From Lycorma delicatula (taxonomy: Eukaryota > Arthropoda > Insecta > Hemiptera > Fulgoridae), in contig NC_134460.1 of NCBI RefSeq assembly GCF_047948215.1, forward strand, positions 152,425,320 through 152,489,319: a stretch of 64,000 bases of DNA. The letters are read 5' to 3'. Below the pieces are notes generated by a model. The model was given only the letters and a program-made list of their open reading frames with translations, did no database searches and was not told the origin of the DNA. The position numbers and the translations under genes are program-made. This document shows, one piece after another, positions 11,475-23,199 of this stretch; the stretch's first letter is position 1; the number at the start of each line of letters is the position of its first letter.

Positions 11475-11800
11475 GATACAGCTTAGTCCAACAACGAGCA
11501 CGCGAAGAACTTCTACACGACCTTAACATCTTACAAATTATGGAGGACATTACATGCTCACGGACTGCGACCTTCTTACGTTCAGAAAGTACAACACCTC
11601 CAGCTTGACGGCCATAACACACAACTTCAGTTTTATCAGTGGGTTAACAACAATTACCACATAATTCCGTTCATACTGTTTTCGGACGAAGCTACTTTTA
11701 CCCGTAATGACATAAACCCATGAAATTAACATCGGCGGTCTAAAGAAAACACACATACTGTAATCGATTCGTGTATTCAGTACGTTTGAAAAATCCCCTA
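11475..11800 (+). pseudogene. Tc1-like transposase fragment
   Basis: On the plus strand, HGLRPSYVQKVQHLQLDGHN is followed by LQFYQWVNNNYHIIPFILF and SDEATFTRNDIN, whose Asp is the first catalytic residue of the DDE/D triad. After stops, RRSKENTHTVIDS continues the family pattern (RWSxENPHxxxxS). The catalytic core beyond about 11800 is missing. This transposase differs from the mariner types at 2742 and 41955. It begins directly after a SINE-2 copy. Confidence 0.72.
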
Positions 11801-12469
11801 GGCTCTCCTAATTAACCGATTTAATTTTTTTCAAAATTCATTTGAAAGTTTGAATTCTCTTTTATGTGCGATTAAATTTTCAAGTATTTAGAAACTTTAT
11901 TTCAGGATCTACACTATTCAGTAAAATCATATTTTCGTTTTTAACTGGATCGCAAAATTACTGTGCAAAAACTGTCAAACGGATTGTTGAAATTTGGCGT
12001 GTTTCTTGATCATATCAAAAGTTTTTTGAGGGAAAATCTGAAGGTCCTATGTTTAATATAAGAACTGGTCCAAATCTCCAAAAAAACTTGGTTTTTTACA
12101 TTTTTTTATAGTTATTTCTATTTTTGCATCAATAATAACATATTTTTCGATTTGATCCTATGATAATGTGTATCAAATTTAATAACAAAACTTTTTTCTC
12201 TCCCAATCTTTTCTCTAACACGAACGGTTATCGAGTTAATTAGGGAAATAGGAGAAAAATTGATATTTTTGCGATTTTTTACATTTTGTTTCATAAAAAT
12301 TTAAGCCCACCTTTTTCAACTGACGCATAACAAAATTAATCATTTCCGATAATATTCCGGGGGCATTGAAACGAAAATTTACGATCACATAAAAAAAGTT
12401 CAAATATGTCAATTTTAAAACACATACCCCCTTGACTATATAGGCAGTTAACAAAATTATGGTACTTCT
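11801..12469. other. Unassigned, possibly left part of R-F
   Basis: AT-rich sequence continuous with the R-F copy at 12470. It contains no recognised protein, and the other R-F copy does not include it. Confidence 0.35.
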
Positions 12470-12745
12470 TACCTAAAAAAACGTGTTTTTCATCACAGAA
12501 TTTTTCTGTTTTACGTTGGATATCATAAAAATTACCGGGGATACAGTTTTTGTACCTGTTTCATTCGATTATTTAGGTCAAAAACACAAGAAACTATAAG
12601 TTTACCCCTTATGTAATGCCTTAAAAATTTCAGTATGACTTCATTTCACCGGCAGAACTGAAATCCGGGCGAAATTTCTCGTTATTCGTTACTCGATAGC
12701 TAAGCGTTTTCGAACATTCGTTTGTATGAACTTTTTTCTTTATTT
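12470..12745 (+). repeat. Dispersed repeat R-F, copy 2
   Basis: Matches the reverse complement of 9655-9925 (see there). The two copies point at each other across about 2.5 kb holding LINE-1f copy A, a SINE-2 and a Tc1-like piece. Confidence 0.75.
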
Positions 12746-12749
12746 AAAG

Positions 12750-13905
12750 CTTTACAATCACTTCCCAACTTATTTCTCTTTCCTCCAGAATCATCCATCA
12801 TATTTTCTAATATATATTTATAAAGTTCTATCGATTTTATTTGCATTTATAGATTAAACCTAATTGAGTTTATAGATTTAGAGAATTTTTTTATTCACTT
12901 GCATTTCGTTTTTTTAAATTATGTAAAAAAATTAATTACCGCTAAAATATATATAACTAATAAACAATATTATTAGTATGCTATTTTATATTCGTCAAAA
13001 AGTGAAGAACAAAAAAAAATTAATAAAATATAATTATAGTTCAATTCTCAAATATATCAGTAGTAAAAATTTTCAGATAATGTATTCTTTTATATATTTA
13101 AAAAAAAATTATACTATAAATAGAACAATGAAACGCAATTACATTGTTTTAGTTTTGAGTGTAAAACAATAATAAAATTCAGGATTAATAATCACATTAT
13201 GCTGTAAGCTACTACATTTATAACCGGTCATTACAAACACGAATTGACATAAAATGTTTTTATGTTTAACGTGTTCGATTTAAAATATAATAAAAAAAAA
13301 ATAATAATAATAATAAAGTAACGTTGAAAAACAGATAACGTGACTATCCAACCGAAACCAATAAACTCGGCTTGCGCCCAATCATTATTAATAAAAAAAA
13401 AAAATTGAACAGAAGAAATAAAAGCAATAGAATGATTGGTGGAATGAGGTTTAATTCAGAATTCAGTGTGTCTTATGGTTTTTACGATGCCCTATAAACA
13501 CACTCGAACCGACTAACTGTGCTCGTACACAGTCTATATAAATCAGTTACTACTACATAAATGGCTAATAAACTTCCGAGGTAAATTGCTATTACATAGA
13601 ATAAAGCTTAAGTCAACCTATCGACAAGAAGATTAAATTTAGACAGGCCTAGAGTATTTTTATTATTTTATTTTAGTATAATTATTATCTGTACAAAAAA
13701 AGAAGAAAGGTAGTAGTTGTAAATAAAGTTATAAATTATAATAATAAAACGTAGCTATTTGTCACACAGATTATTAGAAATTACTATATATCGATATATT
13801 ACAATATCCCAGGTATTAATTACATTTAGAATTTAATTAATTAAACGATGTAATAATTTATCACAATGAGGGAAAACTATGAAGGAGAGTCTCATGAAGC
13901 CCTGT
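12750..13905. other. Unassigned AT-rich sequence
   Basis: Strongly A+T-rich, with a short (ATA)n run near 13300. No supported gene or shared repeat. Confidence 0.5.
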
Positions 13906-13909
13906 ACAG

Positions 13910-14116
13910 CAGTGGTCTCCAAAGTGGGGTATTCGAACCCCATGGTGTACGCAAAGTGATACTCGGAGGTACGCCAAAGTAGTATGAATAATAAATAATT
14001 TTATTTTTGACTGCACGCACGCGCGCACACACATATAAACTTATATTATATGAGGTACCAACATTTAATTATTTTCGTCTCAGGGATACGCGAACAAAAA
14101 GATTTGGAAATCGCTG
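13910..14116. mobile_element. hAT-type MITE, copy 1
   Basis: The left end CAGTGGTCTCCAAAGT and the reverse complement of the right end CAGCGATTTCCAAATC form imperfect TIRs of the hAT style (CAGxG...CCAAA). The 8-bp flanks CTGTACAG (13902-13909) and CTGGAGAG (14117-14124) match at 6 of 8, as expected for an aged hAT target duplication. The 207-bp interior is non-coding and includes a CA/CG-rich microsatellite. A second copy lies at 61709-61920. Confidence 0.82.
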
Positions 14117-14119
14117 CTG

Positions 14120-14689
14120 GAGAGGATAATTCCTGCTGCATCCAAGGCTCCCTTAACATTTTGAAGCGTTCTGGCCTTTGTTGGTCAAGGTATTTATATA
14201 GCCTAAATTTATACTAATTATTACTTGGTTTTTTTGTTTATTTAATTTTGGAAAAGCTATTTATAATTTTACAACAAATTTAAAAAACGCACGTCATATA
14301 TCTACCACATCGGATCGTTGAACACGTTTTCACTGGTTGAATTAAATCTTCTTTTAGAGTAATCTTTAATAAAACAGTAGAGTTTCGGTTTTAAACGTTT
14401 ATTTAAAATTAGTAAAGTTTATACAGTTATCTGAAAAAGATTTTACAAAACAATTGAATCAAAATCCAGGAAAAATTAGTCGGTGTCAAAAAAACCTTAA
14501 CACACTTATCGATGGATTGTTCATTATAAATACGCCTGACAGAATAATGCATCAGATTTAATGCTGCGAGGTTCTGGAAAACTTTAGAAAATTATTAGGT
14601 ATCAGTGTCTGAGGAAAAAAAATAGTCATCCTATAATACACTGCACACCAAATTTCGACTTTTACGTAATGAGGTAGTAGCTAACGCAA
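14120..14689. other. Unassigned sequence
   Basis: No gene or repeat partner recognised. Confidence 0.45.
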
Positions 14690-15000
14690 TACTAGGGTCG
14701 TTTGGAAAGTTCTCGGCCCGAGACAGAAATGACATAGGTATGACCAAATAATCATTATACTGGTCAAGTATAATTCTTTAGAGGGAGTGCTACGAAGTTT
14801 CAGTCGCGTTAGTTTAGTCGCTTATTTGTGGGGATCGAGTAAAGAAAACAAGTATTAACATTTTTTGAAAACGGATGAAACTCAATTTTGAGCAATTATG
14901 AAGTACTTAGAATCCCAAAAGAAAGAAGGATGAAATATTAATGAAAAGAATGAAATATTAATGAAATAAAACCGAAGTTAACAACTAAGGAGGGATTTAA
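14690..15000 (+). pseudogene. Possible mariner 5' remnant
   Basis: Begins with a stretch like a mariner TIR (TTTGGAAAGTTCTCGGCC; compare GTTCGGAAAGTTGTTG at 38398). A broken peptide with AIMKYLESQKKEG follows and vaguely recalls the N-terminus of mariner transposases. There is no catalytic motif and no second TIR, so this is weak. Confidence 0.3.
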
Positions 15001-15289
15001 TGGAAATAAACAGTTGTAACGAAACGGAGTAAGATTTTAATGTAACGAAACGGAGAAAGATTTGAAGCGTTTTGTGAAGTTTTATATCTGGAAGTGTTAC
15101 TTCTGCACGAACGGGAACTAACAAAGAAAGGATAAAGAATGACTAGAGACATCATCAAAGAGAAAAAGAATTGATTAAAAAAAAGTACTACAAGGACTTA
15201 TCAGTAAAAGTTTCAGAACAGGGAAGTCTAAAAATGATAGACGGTATAAAAATTCAACCAACTGAAATTATAATCTAATAAATGAATTT

Positions 15290-15292
<3 letters not shown>

Positions 15293-15327
<35 letters not shown>

Positions 15328-15345
15328 TACATATATAAATACTTT
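15293..15345. repeat. (TA)n microsatellite
   Basis: A TA run decaying into ATATAC and ATATAA units. Confidence 0.9.
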
Positions 15346-15704
15346 ATATGCGAATTTTATATATTGAAATTTTTGAAAAATTAATTTAATAAAGTACATT
15401 AATCTTGCCATTTCTTAAAATAAATTACTATGTTATTGACAGTTTTATGATTTATCAGAAACAAACTTTGTAAAAAGAATTTCCAACTCTTAAAAATTCA
15501 GTGATAAAACTTTTTATATTAGCCTTGTTATTTAAAAAAAAATCCAATTTCTTGGTTTACTTTATATTTTATTAAAAATAACCCCCCACCCACAACCACA
15601 CACAATCACATACAAAAGTTTCATATTGTAATCTGTGTTTTCTTTTGTGATAAATAATAGTACTAATTAAAATTCTATTGTATTTACTCTAAGTAAAGTA
15701 TAGG

Positions 15705-16573
15705 GACAAGGGAAGGAATTTTAGAGCTCAGATTAATAGTGAAAGAAGATTAAAGAAAAACAAACCGACATACTTGGCACTTATAGATCTAGAAAAGGCA
15801 TTGGATAACGTAGACTGGTATAAAATGTTCAGCATTTAAAAAAAATTAGGGCTAAAGTACAGAAATAGAACAATTGCTAACATTTACAGGAAGCAAATAG
15901 CAACAGCAATAATTAAGAACATACGAAAGAAGCCGTAATAAAAAAGAGAGTCCGACAAGGATGTTCTCTAACCCCGTTACTTTTTAATCTTTACATAGAA
16001 CTAGCAGTTAATGATGTTAAAGAACAATTTAGATCCGGAGTAACAGTACAAGGTGAAAAGATAAAGATGCTACGATTTTCTGATGATATAATAATTCTAG
16101 CTGAAAGTAAAAAACATTTAGAAGAAACAATGAAGGGGATAGATGATGTCCTACACAAGAACTACCGCATGAAAATAAACAAGAACAAAACGAAAGAATG
16201 AAATTTAGTAGAAATAATGTAGATGAACCACTGAATATAAAAATGGGAAGTGAAAAGATTACGGAAGTAGAAGAATTTTGTTATTTGGAAAGTAGAATTA
16301 CTAAAGATGGACGAAGCAGGAGAGATATAAAATGCCGAATAGCACAGGCGAAACGAGCCTTCAGAAATATAATTTCGTTACATCAAAAATTAATTTAAAC
16401 CCCAGGAAAACATTTTTGAAAGTTATGTTTGGAGGGTAGCTTTACATGGAAGTGAAACTTGGACGATCGGAGTACCTGAGAGGAAAAGATTAGAAGCTTT
16501 TGAAATTCGGTGCTATAGGAAAATGTTAAAAATCAGATGGGTGGATAAAGTGACAAATGAAAAAGTGTTGCGC
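15705..16573 (+). pseudogene. LINE-1f copy B: reverse transcriptase part
   Basis: The only LINE-1f copy here reaching into the reverse transcriptase palm. Across several frames it shows TYLALIDLEKALDNVDWYKM (the motif with the first catalytic Asp), VRQGCSL-type sequence followed by PLLFNLYIELAVNDVKEQF, and LRFSDDIIILAESKKHLEE. This last motif has FSDD where active members have FADD. It then runs into the EEFCYLESRITKDGR region common to the other copies. Frameshifts and stops are numerous. The 5' end is truncated near 15705. The 3' side leaves the consensus at 16573, so the last 300 bp or so and the A-tail are missing. It is older than copies A, C, D and E. Confidence 0.85.
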
Positions 16574-16587
16574 CATGTTAATAAAGA

Positions 16588-17545
16588 CTGTGATAAAGCT
16601 GAAGTATTACATGCGGCAGAAACCCTAAGACTGCGACAAAGGGCTATAGAAAATCTAGAAAAAATAAAGGAAAATTATAAGAAAAATTTTAGGTCCTAAA
16701 TTTCAAAATAATCTACTTGATTATTTTTAAATAATCAGGTATTAATTAATTCCAAATTAATCAGGTAAATTAATTCCAAATTAATCAGGTAAATTAATTC
16801 CAAATAATAAACTTTACACTAAAATGAAAAACTATCAGACACTATAAGGAAAAGACGATTTGAATTTCTTTAGAATGAATAACAGTAGATGAATAACACT
16901 AGTCCAAGAAGACTTTTTTTTTTCTTTTTTCCCCCTCCCCCGAGCCGGACGCACAGCTAAGTATTACTCAGCCAAAGGTTCCTTTAGTTAAAGGAGTGTC
17001 CTTTAACTCTAGCGAGCCTTCCCGCCCACCAGCTGTACATCCGGCAAGGCAGGTCGGCCCGCCGGTTGGATCTTTTTTATTGTGCCAGCCTGTAACACGA
17101 GGAGACTCCGGATCCAGCTAAGTTGCCACCTTTATCCCCACGTCGAAGGCCGAGTCTCGGTCTTGTCTGTGCCTTATTCCTCAAACGTGCGGCCCCCAAT
17201 AGGTCTCTACCGGGAGTCCGGTCTTAACTTACCCCCCCTAGTGGATGACGGGTTTTGAAGATCTTCGTCTTAACAGAGAACTGTCATAGCGGTACGCGTC
17301 ATGCACGGAGTCCAAGAAGACCTAAAAAACTGAAGATAACCGAAGAAATTATAAGAGAAAAAACTTAAAAGAGAATATTAAACAATGAAAATAAAAGGTT
17401 CGAAGAAACGCCAAAACGTAAGTAAATCAGAGTTGAACATTCTGAAGAACGAAAAAAAGAGATATCAGAAAGAATGAAGAGGTACTGAGCAGATAGAAAA
17501 ACAGAAAAAAAAGAAACAACCCAAATAAATAAATAAATGATCTAA
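16588..17545 (+). other. Coding-like remnant of unknown origin, interrupted
   Basis: Open stretches rich in Lys, Glu and Arg: AEVLHAAETLRLRQRAIENL at 16610-16670, then SPRRPKKLKITEEIIREKT across the insertion site (16901-16913 continuing at 17322), then HSEERKKEISERMKRY near 17430-17487. They read like a charged, possibly coiled-coil transposon protein, but I do not recognise the family. Stops occur between segments. The GC-rich insert at 16914-17308 splits it. Confidence 0.35.
16914..17308 (-). mobile_element. GC-rich retroposed insert with 13-bp target duplication
   Basis: AGTCCAAGAAGAC occurs perfectly at 16901-16913 and 17309-17321. The insert starts with a T-run, so on the minus strand it is about 395 bp ending in poly-A, as for LINE-mediated insertion. 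Its G+C is far above the surroundings. The interior has no convincing open frame, tRNA promoter boxes or known repeat. It may be a 5'-truncated LINE 3' UTR or a novel SINE. Confidence 0.78.
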
Positions 17546-17549
17546 CGTG

Positions 17550-18659
17550 TTCCACGGTGAACTACGATTTGGAAAAAAAATCACATCTATCAATAAAAAT
17601 TACAAACACATTTAAATTACAAATTGATAAACATCGAATAACATCTTTTGTATAATTTTCTATCATTTAGTCTCGATAAATAGTTAATATCGTAAAATAA
17701 TATTATAGAAACCTAATTTAAATTGTCTATTAACGGTAATAACAACTTCATCTAGTCTGTCTTAAAAAAGAAGAAATATAGAACTTATAGTTCGGGGAAC
17801 TTTCCCTGAACTATAATGACTATAGCCGATGGCAAGTATGGATTAGGTAGTTTCGATATAATTAATTTCAAATCCAATAGTACACCATAGGGTTATACGG
17901 TTAACGGTACGCCAATTCCCATTACAATTTGTCGATTGAGAAATCATCCTTAATCGGGTGTCTAACCGGTTGTTAATGAGTTCCTGGGGAGTCATTACTG
18001 ATTTTAACCTTAGGTTTGCGCTAGCAGCTATGTGAAAGACTTATAAATAATAAAAATATATATATTTCTAATTCAGGCAAAAGCTATTTAATTTCATTTA
18101 TTAGGTCTAATTAATATCTATCGTTTAAACATTAAACATTTTTCATTATTATATAACCAAAAAAATTTAGCTTACGTTATTTTCAAGTTGAGGAATATTT
18201 TTTTCCAAAAATAAGAATCGAGATAATCGATAAATTTCATTACCTATAACAAAGAAAAATATTTTTTAATAAAAAACATATATATATATAAATTAATCAT
18301 ACGATAAGAAAAAATTGTTAATACATAAAAAGAAGTAAAAATACTCATAATTTTATATAAAACTTAAAAAAAGAAAAATTTATGTTGAAAAACAAAGATG
18401 ATAAAAATGTAAGAAAAATAAATGTTTTCATGGCGATACCACCTTACTTCAAACATTGATTTCACGTTTACAATATATCGAGTAGAAGAGATGAAAATAC
18501 AGATTGGGTCATTATAACGACTCGTTATCGACCAGATTATATCTCTACACGCATGGAAAACAAGCTATACACGTTGACAACCGCCTTATCAATGAAACTA
18601 GTCATGTAAATAAGGTATTTGTATTCGCGCGCACGTGTGTGTATGTAAATATATTATAA

Positions 18660-18691
<32 letters not shown>

Positions 18692-19241
18692 GAGTATATG
18701 TGTAGTTTGATGTACATACCATAATCCTATTATGAACCGGGAAATCAAACGTCTACCGTTTTATTTTAATCATCGTTTAAAGAAAAAAGAAAAATGTAAA
18801 AAAATAAACAACTAGAGAGACCTTACTAAAAGGAGTTTAATTAAAAAACATAAAATCATTTAAAATCCGGTCATTATAACGTAAAAACTTATAAACATGC
18901 TGGTTGCCAATTTAAACCAGTTGTCAATGAAAAGTCTAGTAAGATTTTCCCGAATGAACATTATTATTATTACTGTTCTCTCAATTATTAATTCATTTCT
19001 AATAAAGTTATAATCTCTTAATTCTACTTAACTCAGATTATTACAAATTACACGTTGGTATAATACGTACATTTGAGTTTTACTGTTTGATTTAATGCAA
19101 TTGCTATTTATATTATAATATTCAATATACGTCATTAAAATATAATTAGTTGAATCGTGCTTTTATTGTACATTAAAGTTATATAAGTTTTTAAAGAATT
19201 AATTTTATTTTTAAGGGATTTTTTTATTTTAGTTCCTTAGG
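17550..19241. other. Unassigned AT-rich sequence
   Basis: No gene recognised. Contains a 30-nt hairpin at 17786-17815 and a (TA)n/(CA)n microsatellite at about 18655-18695. Confidence 0.5.
17786..17815. other. Near-perfect inverted repeat (hairpin)
   Basis: TATAGTTCGGGGAA and TTCCCTGAACTATA face each other across CT, with one mismatched pair in 14. No associated gene or element end is identified. Confidence 0.6.
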
Positions 19242-20103
19242 TCACATGTTGGGTAAAGTTAACAAAAATAAAAGAACACATAGCTTGTATTTGCCAAAAG
19301 AAATTGGACTTTAATTGGAAAGAAAACAAATGAACTTAAGTTAAATCATAACCTTAAAAAATAAAAATAAATTATAAAATTAACATAACTTAATTCTATA
19401 TAAGAAATATCAGCTGAATCAACATATGAATAATGATATTAAATGAGAAAATACATGAATATACATTTTTCAAATACACATTTTGAAAATCTACAATTTA
19501 ACAAAGCCTGAAAACAAGAGAACATAAAACACCTTATTTACAATTATATACTTAGAAAAACATAACATCAATAAACATAGTATGACTGAAAAACTGTTGC
19601 ATTACTGACATATTCTGTAATAATGAAAATCAGCAATGAACAAATGTCATTAACTTAGAAAAATAAACTACAGTAATTCGTACGTATCATTGGCACTGGC
19701 CTTTTCTGAATTATGTACATCATCATACTTAGCATTAAATAATTCAAACATGTAATTCTAGTTTAGTGTAGAAAAAAGGCCACAATAATATTATAGTACA
19801 AAAAAAGTTAATTACAATAATCAAATTGAAATAAGTAAACATATAAGTAGAGTTCATATTAGTAAACAAGCTTTCTTGAAAATATAAAAATTACAAAGAA
19901 GTCCTAAAACATAACTGCACATCAGGAGTAATTAGCTTTAGGTTAATTTAAGAGAAGTATTATGAATACAGTTCACGAGTAGAAAAGAATTAATCTCGGC
20001 GATTAACAAGTTACAAGATTAAATTATAGAGTTAATTACAATAACAACAAATTGTAATAATTAAACACGTAAAATAGGTTGCAGCTGAACAATGACACAA
20101 CCT

Positions 20104-20110
20104 TATAAAA
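20104..20110 (+). promoter_or_regulatory. Candidate TATA box in the LTR
   Basis: TATAAAA within a locally GC-balanced stretch. If the LTR is plus-oriented, this could mark its U3/R boundary. This is inference only. Confidence 0.25.
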
Positions 20111-20703
20111 GTCACCTGTCATGACTGTACTTAAGTGAATAAATGGTTTTTAAACTAAACTTGAAATTGAAAATGCATAAGGTACGATGAACTGAATGTT
20201 CCACAAATTTTAATGATAAAATATCTGTTGAACGTAATAAATAATGAAAATTGAACTTCGCTGTAGCACACAAATATTAGTAAACGACGAACTCGTGAAT
20301 GAAGATAAATGAATACATACAGTAATCCTGAGCGTAGTCTGCAGTGGTGTATCAGGAATGCAGGGGTAAGATGTGGTTTAGAGGTAGACTAATACGTAGC
20401 ATCTCAGATATGTAGCAACGAGTTTGGAGATTCTGCATCGATGAAAATATAATCAGCAGCTAGAGAAGATTCGGCGTCGATAGAATTGGCAGTTTGTAGT
20501 GTTTGAAACACTTTCGATAGAGACGTAATATAGTGAATTTGAAGAATAACTTAACAAAAAAACGAGGCTGGACGAACATAGAAACTGTGAAATCACGAAA
20601 AACTGACGAGTAGAACTAGAGAATATTTTGACAGAAAAATACCGCAACGTTTATGAAGATGAAGAAAGTATTAACATTATAAGAGCGAAAGAGAACATCG
20701 AAG

Positions 20704-20731
20704 CCTGGTCCTCCAAGTCTGGAGGACCAGG
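20704..20731. other. Perfect 12-bp hairpin
   Basis: CCTGGTCCTCCA, loop AGTC, TGGAGGACCAGG. It is G+C-rich in an AT-rich setting and lies inside the solo LTR. Confidence 0.85.
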
Positions 20732-21387
20732 ATCCGCACAGCGTGAAAGTCAGGACTAGAATGACCAAAGCTGGCGTGGTGAGAGTAGGGGAAGCGAACA
20801 AAGCAATGGACAGAAGAGTGTGTGTGTTGACAACAAGAGTAGGGTCTAAGGGTTAGTATGAGAACGATTAGAAAAAACGTGTGGAATTCGGGAACGAAGA
20901 CATAACAAAAATAATTTACAAGCGAGCAGACCACTAAAGAATTACGTAAGGCTGATAAAATAAATTCTAAATACGCAAGTTGAAGAAATGACATCAGGGC
21001 AGACAAAGAGAAATAGACTTCTAGGAACTATGACAGTATTGAAATTGGTTGAGAATAAAAAACACTTAAGACTAATATATACATTAAGACCAAACAGCAG
21101 TAAATAATGCGAGATATGAAATACGTTGACACCAATATGATGATGGAATGAGCAAGTCAAACTGGAGACTGAGAGAAATGATATCGAAAACAAACCCAAA
21201 CAACCTATTTTAAAATACACGTATGATAAGCCTTACTAAAATGCAAAATAAAATTACCAAGCCTGTAAACTACACGACTCGACCATAACCTTGAATTCAT
21301 TGGAATAAAACGACTTTACGCAAACGGCGTAAACATCACATGACCATTATTTGGTGGCAGATCAAATCAGTACTCAAATATTACATT

Positions 21388-21860
21388 AATCATAATTTTT
21401 ATTGTAATCACGAAAAAATTTGGTTTCCAAATTTCAACGGAATACCCATTTTGACCAACCCTGAATCGATTTTGACTAGTTACGGCGTGACGTCTATAAT
21501 TATGTGCGTACGTACGTGCATATGTATCTCGCGTAACTCAAAAACGATTAGTGCAGGTTGTTAAAATTTTGGATTTAGTACTGTTGTAACATCTAGTTGT
21601 GCACTTCACAGTTTGATTGCAATCGACTGAACCAAAAGTGTCCAAAAAATCTCAAAATCCAAAAGAATTTGGATTTTGGATTTTTCTTAACTGCAGTAAT
21701 AAGCCCTAATTGAGAACTTTTCAACGATATATCATAAGCGGTACTTATTTTCATTGGTTCCAGAGTTATAGTGGAATAAAATATTAATAAATGAAATTTT
21801 TGGATCTCATAAGGGGAAGGCATATCGGTTCGAATCTCACTTCATCTCCTTTTTTTTTAA
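21388..21860 (+). repeat. Dispersed repeat R-D, copy 2
   Basis: Matches the reverse complement of 245-515 and extends further to a B-box-like GGTTCGAATCTCAC (21828-21841) and a T-rich end. It begins about 50 bp beyond the solo LTR. Confidence 0.6.
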
Positions 21861-22107
21861 CTTTTTTTTTTAAATTTAAATATATCAGTTTATTAATAAT
21901 TATTAACCCCTGATTGTAAAAAAGGTTTTTAATAAATAATGATTCAACCATAACAATAAAAATAAAAATAAAAATAAAAATTGAATAAATATCAGACGTT
22001 ATTAATGAAATAAAATTTTATGTACTTTTCATTTAAAAAAAAAAATGTGTGAATGTAATTTAATAGGCGTACACGGAAGTCCAGTGGTGCACATCACATT
22101 TTTATAA

Positions 22108-22730
22108 GCTTTTATTTAACTTACTTTAGTTATAATCAAATCTTGCAACTGCTATATCTTTTGATCTATCGTATGAAAATCAATGAAATTTGGTACACTT
22201 ATGTAACTTCGAAGACAATATACTGCGGTGTTAAAATTTGGATATTAACCACTCCCACCCCCCAACAAACTACCCCTACGCTAAATTCATTCATGTTGCT
22301 GAAAATTTTTTTTTCTCATGAACTATCTTATGAAAATCAATGAAATTTGATACACGTATGTAACTTCGATGTATAAAAATAAATATTTTTACTTTTTTCT
22401 TTTAGTCTTAATAAACAAACAAAGCTTTTATTTAACTCGCTTTAAGAATAATCAAATCTTGCAGCTGCTATATATTTTGATCTATCGTATGAAAATCAAT
22501 GAAATTTGGTACACGTATGTACCTTCGATGAGAATACAGCACTACGGTGTCGGAATTTAATATCACCCACGCCCTCCAGCACTACCCCTACGCTAAATTC
22601 ACGCATTTAGCGTGAAAATTTTCATTTGTCATGAACTATCGTATGAAAATGATTGAAATTTGGTACAAGTATGTAACGTCGATGTGTAAAAATAAATATT
22701 TTTACTATTTAGTCTTAATAAACAAACAAA
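22108..22730. repeat. Tandem repeat, two units of about 310 bp
   Basis: Unit 1 (22108-22423) and unit 2 (22424-22730) start with GCTTTTATTTAACT and end with AGTCTTAATAAACAAACAAA. Each unit contains two diverged copies of an internal motif, ATGAAAATCAATGAAATTTG plus TACACGTATGTAA. A third start (GCTTTTATTTAACTAAT) reappears near 22892. It is probably a satellite-like array or an element with an internal tandem repeat. Confidence 0.85.
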
Positions 22731-22734
22731 CGTA

Positions 22735-23195
22735 AACAAACAATAATATTCAGATATAAATGTTATTAAGAATATTTTTCTTTGGATGTAAAAAGTTTAT
22801 TGTTCATTAAGAATAAAAAGTAAAAAATACAACAACAAAAAATTACAAAAATATATTTGATTACATATATAAAAAATTATTTTTTAAAAAAGCTTTTATT
22901 TAACTAATATTAATATTAACAATAATAAAAAAAGGAAACAAATTAGAAGAACCCTCTAAAAAGTAAAAAATAAGAATTAAATCAAATTGAAAATTTTAAA
23001 CAAAAAAATATAATATATTAACAAATATAAAAATGCACTGAAAAGTAAAAAATAAATTATATAAATATCTAATAAAATAACCAATAAATAAAAAATAAAT
23101 AACTGTAATAATTATTAAATATTAAATTTAAAAGTAATGAAAATATTTAGTTAAATAAAAGTGTGGCGCAGTTCCTTGATCAAAGATTTCAGTAG
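22735..23195. other. Unassigned AT-rich sequence
   Basis: Extremely A+T-rich; only the partial tandem-unit start near 22892 is recognisable. Confidence 0.5.
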
Positions 23196-23199
23196 AAGG

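Larger units (their letters stand above)
19247..21335. mobile_element. Probable solo LTR, 2.1 kb
   Basis: The stretch begins TGTTGGG and ends GTAAACA, giving the TG...CA termini of an LTR. TCACA lies immediately outside both ends (19242-19246 and 21336-21340), a perfect 5-bp target duplication. The two ends are not similar to each other, so this is one LTR rather than a short element with two. No gag or pol sequence is present. A TATA-like box lies at 20104-20110 and a perfect hairpin at 20704-20731. A length of 2089 bp is large for an LTR. The orientation and superfamily (gypsy or BEL/Pao) cannot be told from the sequence. The short open frames inside look incidental. Confidence 0.65.

Noticed and set aside
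20677..21220. Overlapping minus-strand open frames with hydrophobic residues
   Set aside because: They lie inside the solo LTR, overlap each other in different frames and show no domain.
19247..21335. Short LTR retrotransposon with two LTRs
   Set aside because: The two ends are not similar to each other in direct orientation, so a solo LTR fits better.
22108..22730. Tandem units as a CRISPR array
   Set aside because: Units of about 310 bp without short identical repeats and unique spacers; the genome is eukaryotic.
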